DNA of 64,000 nucleotides from Carya illinoinensis (lineage: Eukaryota; Streptophyta; Magnoliopsida; Fagales; Juglandaceae): the NCBI RefSeq assembly GCF_018687715.1, contig NC_056758.1:9978501-10042500 (forward strand), given 5' to 3'. Positions within the stretch are counted from its first letter, which is position 1, and each line of letters begins with the position of its first letter. Under the pieces are notes generated by a model, which ran no database searches, was not told the DNA's origin, and saw only the letters and a list, made by a program, of their open reading frames with translations. Positions 40,501 to 51,659 of this stretch are shown piece after piece. Both the position numbers and the translations under genes were made by a program.

Positions 40501-43500
40501 GAATAATAACAAGGTACACTGCTTCCTACAAAATAAAGGCAATCCCACATCAAGGCAAAAGGGTAGGAAGGCATGAATGCATAGCTTTTATTATGCATGA
40601 GAGTTGTTGTACAGTGAGTTAGTGGGAAAATTGGGTTCATTTGGTGTTTTTTTTTTTGGGGGGTGGGGGGGTGATTCTGGGTCAAGGCTGTTAAGTTTGT
40701 GAGTTTGAGTTGGGAGTTTGTAATTCATATCTTTTGGAGTTAGGCAATTGGCTGAGCCACAGTGAAAGTTTGTCTTATGGAAGTTGTTGTTTTATGTTTT
40801 TATGTATGAGTGTGCACATGGGTGGACCCAAGTGTATCATTAAAGCCTCCCAGATTGTAAAAACCCCTTAAATTTTTTTTTTTTTATTATTAGGTATTTA
40901 CATGTAGACTCTCTAAAAGAAAAAAAAAAAAAAAACCTAATTGTAAGCCCACTAATTGACACACCAAACACCCCACTGATGTGGAAGCCTGTCACATCAG
41001 CTAATACTAGAAAGTATTTATGTTGTGGCTTTTTAGCTGTAATGGATCCCATGGTAAGTGGCACGTTTACATGCCAACTTGTAAATAGCATAATGCTGCT
41101 CACCGGTCCAATTTTTCCCAGATCGGACTGGACCAAACGTCCCTAGGGATTGGACCGGTCCGGTCAGTCCAATCCTTTTTTTAAAAAAAATTGATTAATT
41201 AAAAAATACTAATTTAAAATTAAGTGACTTATTAAATAGAAGTTACATAATAAATTGTACAATTATTAATATATACTAGTACTATATATTATAGTTATAT
41301 ATTAAAGAATATAATACTTATGTAATATTGTGATATCTTAATAATTAATTATATACAATTATTTATATAAATAATAAAATATATATTTTTAATTTTCTTT
41401 CGGTCCGGTTCGGTCTAGTCCGGGGTGAAAAACCCTTGGACCGGGGACACCGAATGAATTCAGTCCTATATAATTAGGGGTGAAAAATGGCCGGTCTAAT
41501 CGGTTTCTCCAGTCCAGACTGGCCAAATCTCACCCCTAATAATGCCTCTCTAAAAGTTAAGTCCCCTTTGTTCCCCTGCATGCACACACTGAAATTTCTC
41601 AAGTTTGTAAAGTTTGAATTTTGACCTCTAGGCAATCAGCTGCATGCACATAATTTTACCAAATGATCCTGGACGGTGACTATTAAATCACAGTTGCATT
41701 TCATAGGGAAAAAGAAAGGTTCCATATTATTATTTTTAGGCTTTATTGTGCAGTGGTTCCATATTATTATTTTTAGGCTTTATTGTGCAGTGCACTATAG
41801 AGTCTGAATCTCTTTATACATCACACAATTATACTGCTGATGACAGGTTAACAAGATGGGTGGAGAAATCAAGGTTGCAAAGAAGGATGGTCCAGGAACT
41901 TTAATGCAGCTCTACTTGCTTCTCAATGCACCTGCAGATGGCACAGAACAGCACTGCCGAGTAGATTTTTCGAACCATAGTTTAGTGGTGAGTGCGATTT
42001 TTTTCTTCTGAAGACCATTTGAAAGCTCATATACAGTTCAAATATGCAACAATAAAAAAGAATGAGATTAAATATTTGAATTTGTAAATGCAGGTACTGC
42101 TTGCTCTACATGGCAGAATGGGGAGATTGATTATGTCCCAATGGCTACATAAAAGTGGAGTGTTTACGATGGAAGCATCTGAATGGAATGAGCTGACACA
42201 AATTCTTAGGGAATTCTTCTGTATCAGAAGGTCAGCTCGTAACGATGGCTTTGATGCACAGCGTTCTCTAAGTGAACCTTTGAACACTCAAGTACTGAGC
42301 ATACAAGACATGAGGAACCCAGTCTTCATCATAGTTGTAGATATAGGACTGCTTGACTTGAGCACAGATATATGGAAGGAACAAATTAACTTTCTTGACA
42401 ATTACTTTGGGAAAGTGAAGTTTGCATGGATGCTTAATCATGATACTTCAAATGCCATAAAGATGGAACTCCGCCGAAAAGGACATATATTGATGGTGAA
42501 TATGCCACTCTACAAGGCAAAGATGATTCACATTCTTGAAGCTGTAATAAAGGAGAGAAATGTTGAACTGCAGAAGAAAAGTTCAAATGCTTTGAGAACT
42601 ACCAAAGAAGGCAATCTGCATGAATATCATGAGATTGATACCACACATTTTGATGTTGCCAGCTCTGATGATTCTGATATGCCTGAAATGCGTAGTTCTA
42701 ATTCCATATGTGGCTCACGTAATGGGGAAAAACGAAGAGAGAGGATTACAAAACCTTGTTCTTCAGGCTACCAGAAAATTAACAACTGTTTAGTTGAACT
42801 CACTCGTGTTTATTCAAAAGAGAATTATTCAACTGAAAGAGATCCATGTCAAGACAGGCACAACTCTCATGATGTTCAAAATGAAGAACCTAAATGTTGC
42901 ACACAAGCATCCCTTTCAGCAGAACCTCAAAGTGAAAATGCTGAATGCTGCGAACAACATTTGGTTAGCAGCTGTCCTACAGCACAGGGTAATTTATACT
43001 CAAGCAAGGCTATGAATGAACAGAAATCTCTTGAGGGCCTACGTATACTGCTTGCAGAAGATACCCCAGTACTCCAGAGAGTTGCAACCATAATGCTAGA
43101 AAAAATGGGTGCTACAGTAGTTGCTGTGGGGGATGGCCTTCAGGCAGTAGATGCTCTGAATTGCAAGCAAAGTGCAGAAGCTTGTCAAAGGGATTGTGTC
43201 TGTGAAGATAGAAACATAAGATTGCAAGCAGAAAACAGGGATTTCCCTCTATATGACTTGATCCTAATGGATTGCCAAGTAAGAATCTGAGACGACTCAC
43301 ACTTTTCTAATGCTCTGTTGTCTTACTTAGCACTCTATATTCAATAATAAAAATACAAGAGTAGTGAAGAACTGGTAGTGTTGTTTCTTTAGAATTCAGG
43401 GGTGCAGTTGTTGCATTCAAGAGTAAAACTAGAAGCAATTTTAAGAGGAATGCCTACAAAACATCTCGTTAGTTTGTTTATTTTGGCAATCAGCATTTTG

Positions 43501-43820
43501 TGTTAAGTTGCCATGTGAATGTGCTTAGATTGACCATTGCATGAAAGTTCCTGAACCTTTGTCTTTGTGAAAAACAGATGCCAAAGATGGATGGTTATGA
43601 AGCAACAAAGATAATCAGGAAATCAGAAGCTGGAACCGGATTGCACATTCCTATTGTTGCATTGACCGCCCATGCAATGTCATCAGATGAAGCCAAATGC
43701 TTGGAGGTGGGCATGGACGCTTATCTAACAAAACCAATTAACTACAAGCTGATGGTTTCCACCATTCTTTCACTCACTACAAGAACGGCCTACGTCAAGC
43801 GAGAGCTAACAAACCAGTAG
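34561..43820 (+). CDS. AHK1: Hybrid sensor histidine kinase, AHK1/ATHK1 osmosensor type (13 exons, about 1262 aa)
   Basis: A plasma-membrane two-component sensor whose Arabidopsis counterpart acts in osmotic and drought signalling, passing phosphate from His to its own receiver Asp and then to phosphotransfer proteins. Exons: 34561-34803, 35263-35505, 35620-36420, 37152-37399, 37492-37651, 38726-38852, 38967-39056, 39806-40000, 40087-40156, 40324-40366, 41847-41987, 42094-43278, 43578-43820. All are GT-AG and in frame. First membrane segment about 74-98, extracellular loop to about 435, second segment about 445-472. H-box FLANMSHELRTPM with phospho-acceptor H513. N-box RGDSARAVQIFANLISNSLK; G1 DDTGCGID; F/G2 boxes FESFEQADPSTTRTHGGTGL. 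Receiver from about 1090: LLAEDTP, acceptor Asp1180 in LMDCQMPKMDGYEA, and Lys in LTKPI. An intron splits the receiver directly after MDCQ. Exon 3 has a TAGCAG tandem acceptor (start 35617 or 35620). Length is similar to ATHK1 (about 1200 aa). Intact. Confidence 0.94.
36618..36710. repeat. Dispersed repeat, copy 2, in intron 3 of the histidine kinase
   Basis: Resembles 6085-6184 in word order (CTAATTATGAAGTTGTTTGA, then AATAAATTAGATATATAGGA, then TTATAGAGAAAAAA). The match is imperfect. Confidence 0.4.
38233..38290 (+). repeat. Perfect 29-bp tandem duplication in intron 5 of the histidine kinase
   Basis: Two adjacent identical copies (38233-38261 and 38262-38290) of a unit beginning TAAAATGTTAGGTCTGGACT. 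Identity of the copies suggests a recent slip or template switch. Confidence 0.95.
41098..41538. mobile_element. Small non-autonomous hAT-like element in intron 10 of the histidine kinase
   Basis: The right end is CTCACCCCTA, the inverse of the hAT terminus TAGGGGTGAG; the left end (GCTCACCGGTCC) is degenerate. Flanking 8-mers are ATAATGCT (41090-41097) and ATAATGCC (41539-41546), 7 of 8 identical. Both shoulders are rich in GGTCCGGT/ACCGGACC words and the middle about 200 bp is A+T only. An internal TAGGGGTGAAAAATGGCC near 41475 looks like a second terminus. It lengthens intron 10 to 1480 bp. Confidence 0.6.
41719..41792 (+). repeat. Perfect 37-bp tandem duplication in intron 10 of the histidine kinase
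   Basis: Two identical adjacent copies (41719-41755, 41756-41792) of a unit beginning GTTCCATATTATTATTTTTA. It lies 54 bases before the exon 11 acceptor. Confidence 0.95.
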
Positions 43821-44517
43821 CTTATGCAGCCTTCAGATGTAAGTTTGGTATGAGAAAATGCAGTTTTATATGAGCATTATATGGATGTATATATATCGAG
43901 TCTTGCAGTATGATTATAGAGATCCAAGTCTGGTGTCAATATCTATAACTATACTAGCCGCAGCAGACCCGGAAAATGTGCGGGAATAGTTATAATTATT
44001 TATAAAAAGTAATTTGAGTGTATGAATAATATGTCACAGCTGATCATCCTGAAAGAACAGTGAGTTGATATAATCAAGTTTTGTAGAAACTTGTAAACCT
44101 TGAAAAAAATTCTGGAATTCCCTGCTGTGTTGATGTAGCACTGTCCATTAGAATAATAAGTTCAATGGTTGATGGTAGTATCAACTCAACACTTTAGGAA
44201 GAAAGTGAGATGAGCTATCTCCTTCAATTTTACTTCCTTTTCTTAAACAATCATTTTCAATTAAGCTATTAAGATGCTATTGGCCCAAACAGAAGGGATG
44301 TCCTTCAATATTTGGGATTCAAATCAAGGTACCTATTCAAATTTTAAGGCTTAGATCGTTACAGTGAGATAGACACAAGTAGTGAATCACACAAAATTTA
44401 TACCGCCCAAGTGAATATCTCAAGTAACATAGTATACTCATTTTATATGTCCGTCTCTTAACTCTATATAGATCTTAAGAATATCAGGGGACCTAAATTT
44501 CTGCATTTTATGTTGGA
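43821..44517. other. Histidine kinase 3' end and spacer before the copia insertion
   Basis: The first 150-200 bases are the probable 3' untranslated region. The rest is AT-rich spacer without a gene. The copia element inserted only about 700 bases beyond the stop codon. Confidence 0.5.
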
Positions 44518-44522
44518 AGACA

Positions 44523-44733
44523 TATCAAGGAAGAATCAAGTGCCATCAATATGCCAACTCAAAGCAAACGGCAGTCATGATATATGGCAAGATTTGTGCA
44601 AGCTAGAATCAAGGATCAATTTTCATTTTTGAGTTTTACGTTGTATAGTTTTCATACATAGCATGCTCTGTTTATGTATAGATGAATGAAATGGTACAAA
44701 ATTCAAACCAACAGCAGTGCTTGTTATCTTTTA
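44523..44733 (+). repeat. 5' LTR of the copia element
   Basis: Begins TATCAAGGAAGAATCAAG and ends TTGTTATCTTTTA. Compared with the 3' LTR it lacks a 15-bp stretch after GTTTATGTATA. Termini are TA...TA rather than the usual TG...CA; the target duplication fixes these ends. Confidence 0.85.
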
Positions 44734-44783
44734 TGGTATCAAGAGAGCCAGTCTCTAACGAGTACCTTTCATCATCCTTGGCA

Positions 44784-45407
44784 ATGACTTCCCCTATTGG
44801 AGCCCCTTCTTCCTCACCCTCTAATACCCCTATTATCACCATTAATGCTGCCAACATCATCAATGAGAAACTTACGCCATCTACCTTTCCACAATGGAGA
44901 GCCCAGTTTGAAGCATTGCTTATTGGCTATGATCTCATGAATTTTGTTACCGGCGATCTTCAATACCCTATCATTGATGAAGAAAATTTGGCCACTTCCA
45001 AAGCAATGAATTCCCACTGGATTCGCCAAGATAAATTGATCCTTCATGCCTTGCTAGCTCCCACCTCCACCACCATCACGCCGCTGTTTGCTTCCTGTAA
45101 AACATCTCATGAAGCATGGACCAAACTAACTCGTCTTTATGCAGGGAAGTCTCGCACCCGTGTGATGCAGTTAAAGGAGGATCTCAAACTCAAAAATAGT
45201 GGCAATCGCACTGTCACAGAATTTCTCCAGGCTATCAAACTCATCGCCGATGAACTGGCCATAATTGATCATCCCATCTCCGATGAAGATTTGAGCCTTT
45301 ATATTCTCAATGGTTTGGGTCCTAAGTATCGGGAGATTGCTGCTCTCATACGAGCTCGAGAAAACTCTCTCACGTTTGAGGAGCTCCATGACCCGCTAGT
45401 TGGCTAA
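44784..45407 (+). pseudogene. copia gag (UBN2-type) domain, truncated by a stop
   Basis: An open frame that runs from the LTR to a TAA at 45405. It carries the copia gag signature: TFPQWRAQFEALLIGYDLM, WIRQDKLILHALLAPTS, HEAWTKLTRLYAGKSRTRVM and YILNGLGPKYREIAALIRAR. The most likely start is the ATG at 44784, though an in-frame ATG at 44733 overlaps the primer site. The same frame resumes after the stop for about 50 codons; the zinc-knuckle region near 45570-45640 is damaged. Confidence 0.85.
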
Positions 45408-45932
45408 GAGAGCTATCTCTGTCATTCGGACCAATAAGCTACGCAACCATTGGTTGCAGCTACAAGTTTCAGCCAGTGAATGGGAGGCCCATCTGGATCA
45501 AATGGACAATGTTCCTCCTCAAATAAAGGCCGTGACAATGCGAAACGCATTCGGGCTTCTGAAAGTATAAGCCCAAATGCCAATTGTGTGTCAATTGGAC
45601 CACATCGCCAAAAATTGTCCGAAGCATGTTTCCAGTGATTTCTCGGCAAATTGTGCTGCCTCCTCTAAAAGCAAAGATTAGAAATGGTTAGTTGATTCGA
45701 TTGCATCACATAATATGACTACTGATCTCTCGAATCTCTCAATTCACTTTGAATATGACGGTATTGATGAAGTAGTGATTGGTAACGAATTAGGTTTGCT
45801 TGTATCTCATATTGGGTCAATATCTTTTGCCTCTCCTAATTGTATTTTTCATTTGCAAGATACTCTATGTGTTTCCACCATTAAAAAATATATAATATCT
45901 ATTCATCATTTACAAAACAAAATAATGTCTAT

Positions 45933-46749
45933 TTGGAGTTTCACCCTTCTCATTTTTTTGTGAAGGATTGGATCACGGAGGCGACACTACTCAAAGGCGA
46001 ATATGAAGATGATGTGTACCCTTTGCTGGAAACAATGGCTACAATTTCAAAACCGCAATTGCTTATGTTCATGAACATACTACGGCAAATGGATGGCATA
46101 AGCGTCTTGGCCACCCTACTTCAAAAATTGCCTAACATCTTATTCGCATTTTTTTTTTTTTTGCCTATTCATAAAAATGGGCATTCATCTCTTTGTGTCT
46201 TATGTTCTCAAAATAAAGCACATCGGCATATGTTCCAATCTTATGGTTTAAATAGCACAGCACCACTGCAATTAATCTATACAGATGTTTGGGGTCCCTC
46301 TTATGATATTGGTGTTGATAGTTCAAAATACTACATTATTTTTGTTGACCACTATACCAAATATATATGGCTCTACCCTATGCCCCATAAATCAAGTGTT
46401 CAAACTATATTCTCTCAATTTCAAAATTTTGTAAAAAATAGATTCAACACTAAAATCAAGAGCCTATACTCCGATAATGGAGGTGAATATATTGCTCTCA
46501 AGAATTATTTATCTGTTCATGGCATCAGTCCTTACACCACTACTTCCCACATCCCACAACAAAATGGCATGTCTGAAAGATGACATTGCCATCTTATTGA
46601 AACAGGTCCTCAATGATGCACATATGCCTCTTTTCTATTGGCCACATGCTTTTCAAGCTACTGCATACTTAATCAACCAAATGCCAACATCAACGTTGAA
46701 CAATAAAACCCCATTTGAGATGCTCTTTCATCAGACCCCAATTACATGA
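45933..46749 (+). pseudogene. copia GAG-pre-integrase and integrase core, frameshifted
   Basis: The core includes LIYTDVWGPS (first catalytic Asp, near 46284), FVDHYTKYIWLYP and LYSDNGGEYIALK (second Asp, near 46472), then PQQNGMSER. A frameshift and stop at about 46581 separates this from the continuation AILLKQVLNDAHMPLFYWPH ending near 46749. The catalytic Glu region is lost at the break. The pre-integrase zinc region upstream is only partly readable. Confidence 0.85.
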
Positions 46750-47489
46750 AATTAAAGCAGTTCGGGTGCCTTTGTTATCCTTTAACCCGGCCCTACAACA
46801 CTCACAAGCTCTAGCCCAAATCAGTGTTGTATGTCTTCATGGGCTACTCCTTGACCCAAAATGCATATCTTTGTCTTGAGCCCACTACCCAATGGCTCTA
46901 TCACTCTCGACATGTGCTTTTTGATAAAAAAAAATAAAATAAAATAAATTTCCCTTAACTCAACCAAAATCCAATTCCTCAAAAATTCCCAAATTCGACA
47001 CAACCACTTTGGACAAGGCACAATATGTGGTCTTCTCTGTCAATACTATATCGTGAACCACCGCCAACACCTCAAGTCTCAGCATTGGGTACTACCGCTC
47101 CTCCGTTGTCTTTGGTGGACTCGCCTCCGATGTCGGCTCCTTCACAGGTAAGTCAGATTCTTTCTCTTCCTTTAGATCCATCCGAAAATCATTCCCAAAA
47201 CATAAGTGCAAGTCGTGTCTCTGAGGTACCCAACAATATTAAATCTCACACACAAAATATGGTTACCAAATCAATGAACAATATTTATAAACTAAAAAAA
47301 TTGTTTCCGGTCACCAAGCACCCCATACCCCCATCTTTGGAATCCACCACTGTGAATCAAGCCCTCTCTGACCCTAGATAGCGTGATGTTATGTCATCTG
47401 AGCTCATGGCTCTTATGTGCCATGATACTTAGCAGCTAGTACCTCCTCCACAGGGATACAATATTATTGGATATAAATGATTTTTTTGA

Positions 47490-48060
47490 GTAAAACAACT
47501 TGCAAATGGATCCATTGATAGATTTAAAGCCAAACTAGTGTCAAAGGGTTTTTAATCAAAGACCTGAATTGGACTACACTCAGACTTTCAATCTTGTAGT
47601 CAAACAAGTGACAATTCGAACATTGTTATCCATTGTTGTGATGCAAGGTTGGCCACTATGACAATTAGACATTAATAATGCTTATCTACATGGTCATCTT
47701 ACGGAGGAGGTATACATGACACAACCTCCAGGTCTTTGGGATCCATCAAAACCTGATCATGTTTGATGCCTTAGAAAAGCAATATATGGCCTTAAACAGG
47801 CACCATGTGCTTGCTACTTTGCCCTATAATAAGCCCTACAGAAATTTGGTTTTGTTAATACCAAATCTAATTCATCACTGTTTGTGTATACTATTGGGTC
47901 AATAATTGCCTATTTTCTAGTGTATGTTGATGACTTGATTATTACAGGCAATGACTCTAATTTTGTTGCAAGTATCATAAAAAACCTTGGGGCAAAATTC
48001 TCTCTTAAAGACTTAGGACCCTTAACACTTTTTTCTTGGAATTGAGGTAATTCATACAAG
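47490..48060 (+). pseudogene. copia reverse transcriptase remnant
   Basis: Recognisable blocks are [29 protein letters not shown] and LVYVDDLIITGND, with the active-site YVDD at 47923-47934. At least four in-frame stops and one frameshift lie between 47490 and 48050, so no active enzyme can be made. Confidence 0.85.
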
Positions 48061-48147
48061 CAATGGGTTGTTTCTCACTCAGCATAAGTACATTAGAGAT
48101 CTCTTGGCCAGAACAAGCATGATGGTGCCAAGGATGTCACCACTCCA

Positions 48148-48934
48148 TTGTCAATTTCGGTTTCCTTAAAATTGGATGGTGGATCCACGGTTGTTGACTC
48201 TACAAAATATTGCCGCTTAATAGGTGCCTTACAATATTTCTCACTGACTCAGCCTAACATCAGTTTCATAGTTAACAAGCTCTCACAATTCATGCATTGT
48301 CCAACTTCAAATCACTGGAATGCTACAAAAAGGTTGCTACATTATCTCAAGAACACAATTTTATACGGTATCACCATCAAAAGAACCATTAGCCCATCTC
48401 TTACATGCTATTCCGATGCGAATTGGGAGGGCAACTTGGATAATAGAAGCTCTACATCCGTGTATTTAATTATGCTTGTTTCAAATCCTATCTCATGTAG
48501 TTCCAAAAAGCAATGTGCCATTGCAAGATCATCCATGGAAGCCGAATATTGAGTTCTTGCAATAGCGGCCTCTGAATCCATGTGGATCCTCTCACTTTTC
48601 AATGAAATGAAGTCCTCACTTCCTAAACCACCAGTACTTTTGTGTGACAATCTTGGTGCAACTCATCTTAGCTTCAACCCTGTCCAACATTCAAGAATGA
48701 AGCACATTCAAATTGATTTACACTTTATTCGAGACTTGGTTCAAAAAAATGCACTTAATGTTCGACATGTACATACAAATGATCAGCTTGCCAATTTACT
48801 CACAAAACCACTTTCAAGACAATGCACAGATTATCTAAGGAACAAGATCAGTCTCACCAATGGTAGTTCGTTCTTGCGGAGGTGTATCAAGGAAGAATCA
48901 AATGCCATCAATATGCCAACTCAAAGCAAACAGT
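48148..48934 (+). pseudogene. copia RNase H remnant
   Basis: Two in-frame segments separated by a single stop near 48550. Conserved blocks are YCRLIGALQYFSLTQPNISF, LTCYSDANWEGN, SSKKQCAIARSSMEAEY, VLLCDNLGATHLSFNPV and KHIQIDLHFIRDLV. This is the best preserved part of the element after gag. Confidence 0.85.
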
Positions 48935-49110
48935 AGTCATGATACATGGCAAGATTTGTGCAAGCTAGAATCAAGGATCAGATTTCATTTTTGAGTTTTA
49001 CATTGTATAATTTCCATACATAGCATGCCCTGTTTATGTATATAAACCAATTTTGTAGATGAATGAAATTGTACAAAATTCAAACCTACAGCAGTGCTTG
49101 TTATCTTTTA
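48885..49110 (+). repeat. 3' LTR of the copia element
   Basis: Begins TATCAAGGAAGAATCAAA and ends TTGTTATCTTTTA, followed by the AGACA target duplication. It keeps the 15 bases that the 5' LTR has lost. Confidence 0.88.
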
Positions 49111-49115
49111 AGACA

Positions 49116-49766
49116 AGTGCGCTAAGGTTGTAATCGAATGAAGTCAAGCTATATTCAAACAAAGGTGTTCGAGCTCAATTGGTTATCCTGATCTTATAGA
49201 ATTGAGAATTATGTAGAAATGTTATTTCCTGATCTTAAAATATTGAAATAATAAATAAGAGTGTGCAGAAACATTTATTAAAATTTCTCAAAATATGTGC
49301 CATAAAAATCATAAGTTAAAATTTTTGTACATGATCTAAGTCACTGTCATGCCTCCCTGGACCAAATCCCTTTCTGCAGCTTTATCTTCATAAATTTTCG
49401 GACCTAAGGTGGTTTTAAAATATAAAAATAAGCTAAAATGAGTTGTAACTCAATAAGAAACACATCATAATGAAAACATATTTAACATAAGTTTTTCATA
49501 AAATACTTCATGCTGAAAACTAAAATCATGATTAGTGATACTGATCCTTTTGTTATGCATGACTGATTTATCTGAATTAACTGAGTGATCTGATTTATTT
49601 GACTCATATGATTGGTTAACACACTTAATCCTATATGCAATGTTATGCACCAGCCCCACATGCTGTGGCTGCAAGGGGAGCTGTTAATAGTATTCTGACA
49701 TACTATGATGGACCACACTTGAGTCTGTAACTTGCACATCCACCCTGAATTGCATTGGTATCATGC
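49116..49766. other. Spacer between the copia and hAT elements
   Basis: No gene. Positions 49181-49218 resemble 55128-55165 (ATTGGTTATCCTGATCTTAT against ATTGGTTATTCGGATCTTGT, and then GAATT(G/A)AGAATTATG). The - strand frames at 49465-49739 overlap in two phases and are not believable. Confidence 0.4.
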
Positions 49767-50204
49767 ATAATGGTTAGGGGGAGTATCAGCCAGTCCGGAT
49801 AGGCAAAACCGACCGAACCGGCCATTTCGGTCTGAACCAAGAGTAGGTCCGGTCGGTCTCGGTTCGAATTTTAGTGGACCGACTAGGTTCGATCCGATCC
49901 TGATCCAAGGGCTTTTTACTCTTGACCGGACCGAATGAATAATATATATAATATTTTATTATTTATATAATATTTATAATTGTATATAATTAATTATAAT
50001 TTTCATCTAACCTAATAGGCTAATATTTATAATACTAATATTTATAATTTTATACTAATATTTATACTAAGACTAAATTACTAATAGTCTAAATTAATAC
50101 TAATATACATTATATACTATTATATAGTTAATAAGTTATACAATATACTAATCATAAATTCATAATAACTAAATCATTATAAGTCTATAACTATATCTAA
50201 TAGT

Positions 50205-50565
50205 ATTAGTATTAGTATTGGTATTAGTTAACTTAATATCTAATATACTAGTATTACTATATTAGTAATAAGATTATAAGAGTATTAGCATTAGTTAATT
50301 TAATATCTAATATGTTAGGATTAGTAATAAGATTATAAGAGACTAAGAGTCTTAGTATTAGTTAACTTAATATCTAATATGATAGAATTAGTAATAAGAT
50401 TATAAGAGACTAAGAGTATTAGTATTAGTTAACTTAATATCTAATGTGCTAGTATTACTATATTAGTAATAAGATTATAAGAGTATTAGATTATTAGTAT
50501 TAGTTAACTTAATATCTAATATGCTAGTATTAGTAATAAGATTATAAGATTATAAGAGTATTACT
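50205..50565 (+). repeat. AT-rich minisatellite, unit about 68 bp, five copies
   Basis: The word TTAACTTAATATCTAAT (one copy with TTAATTTAAT) recurs at about 50228, 50296, 50363, 50430 and 50503. It is each time followed by TAGTAATAAGATTATAAGAG. Spacing is 67-73 bases. Confidence 0.85.
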
Positions 50566-51269
50566 CTTATTTCATAAATTAATATAGTATTACATAGAGT
50601 ATTAGTAAATGTGTTGGGTTTGAAGACATTGAGGAGATATAGTAAATTAGTAGTACTAGTTATTAGTTATTATCTATTAGTACTAGTGTTATTACATATT
50701 ATTAGTTATTACATCTAGTTATTAGTTATAGTATTTCTAATTATTAGTTATAGTATTAGTACTAGTTGTAATATTAGTTATAGTAAATAAGTTAATAACT
50801 ATTACTAATTTACTATATACTAATAGAATAATAGTATTAGTATTAGTGTATTAGTAATATAATATATATATATATATAATATTATACTATTAGTTATATA
50901 TATTAAATTAATATCACAATATAATTACATAAGGATTAAACATATTCCCTTGGATAATTAAAAAAAAAAAATTGTCAATTGATATACTCTAACTCTCTAA
51001 GTTAGTAATAAAGTAACAATTAACATCATCAATATAATTTTAATTAGTGATTTTTTTAATGAGTTAATTAAATAATACACATTAAATAGTTTACATAATT
51101 TTAATTTTACTAACTTAAATATCTTTTTACTAACTTATTAATTTTTTTATTGTTTAGAATTAGAAGTGAAAATCATGGCTGATCTTAGTGAGGGATTGAA
51201 AACGGTGCGGTTATAGTAAAATTGAACCTAAACGGCACTGTTTAGGTTCACTTTTAGAAACTAGGTTGA

Positions 51270-51289
51270 GTGAAACGACGTCGTTTCAC
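51270..51289. other. Perfect 20-bp palindrome
   Basis: GTGAAACGACGTCGTTTCAC equals its own reverse complement and is followed 7 bases later by a half copy (GCCGTTTCACGC). The centre is an ACGT core as bound by bZIP factors. It lies between the AT-only tract and a pyrimidine-rich, gene-leader-like stretch of the large hAT element. Confidence 0.9.
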
Positions 51290-51593
51290 GCAAATGCCGT
51301 TTCACGCAATCCATATATTTTATTTTTAAATTTGTGTATGCCATTTCAATACACGAATTTGGGTCTTCCCCCCCTCCCCTTCACTTTTGTTTCTCTCTCA
51401 ACTCTCATCTCAGAACTCTCTCAAAAGTTCAAACCCTAGCCCCATGCGCATCCCCTCCAAACTGTAGCCCCTCCGTCACATCCCAACCGAACAACCAACT
51501 CCTCCGTCGCAACTCACCTCTAAAAGCCCTTGCCCTCTCCATCCTTGTGCGGGACGTGCGTCATTTCCTCCCTAGTCCCTGCAATATGAGGTG

Positions 51594-51594
<1 letters not shown>

Positions 51595-51640
<46 letters not shown>
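51595..51640 (+). repeat. (CT)n microsatellite
   Basis: Twenty-three uninterrupted CT dinucleotides. Confidence 0.95.
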
Positions 51641-51643
<3 letters not shown>

Positions 51644-51659
51644 ATATCTTATCTATTAG

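Larger units (their letters stand above)
44523..49110 (+). mobile_element. Ty1/copia LTR retrotransposon, decayed, with 5-bp target duplication
   Basis: Two LTRs bound the element: 44523-44733 (211 bp) and 48885-49110 (226 bp). AGACA flanks it on both sides (44518-44522 and 49111-49115). A TGGTATCAAGAG stretch right after the 5' LTR resembles the initiator-Met tRNA primer site, and a purine run TTGCGGAGG precedes the 3' LTR. Gene order gag, integrase, reverse transcriptase, RNase H identifies copia. Stops and frameshifts break every domain. By eye the LTRs differ at about 12 of 211 aligned positions plus one 15-bp gap, so the insertion is not recent. Confidence 0.93.

Noticed and set aside
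41475..41538. A separate 64-66 bp hAT element with TAGGGGTGA/TCACCCCTA ends
   Set aside because: The flanks share only ATAAT, not 8 bp, and the 8-bp near-duplicate pairs instead with 41090-41097. The internal terminus is kept as part of the larger element.
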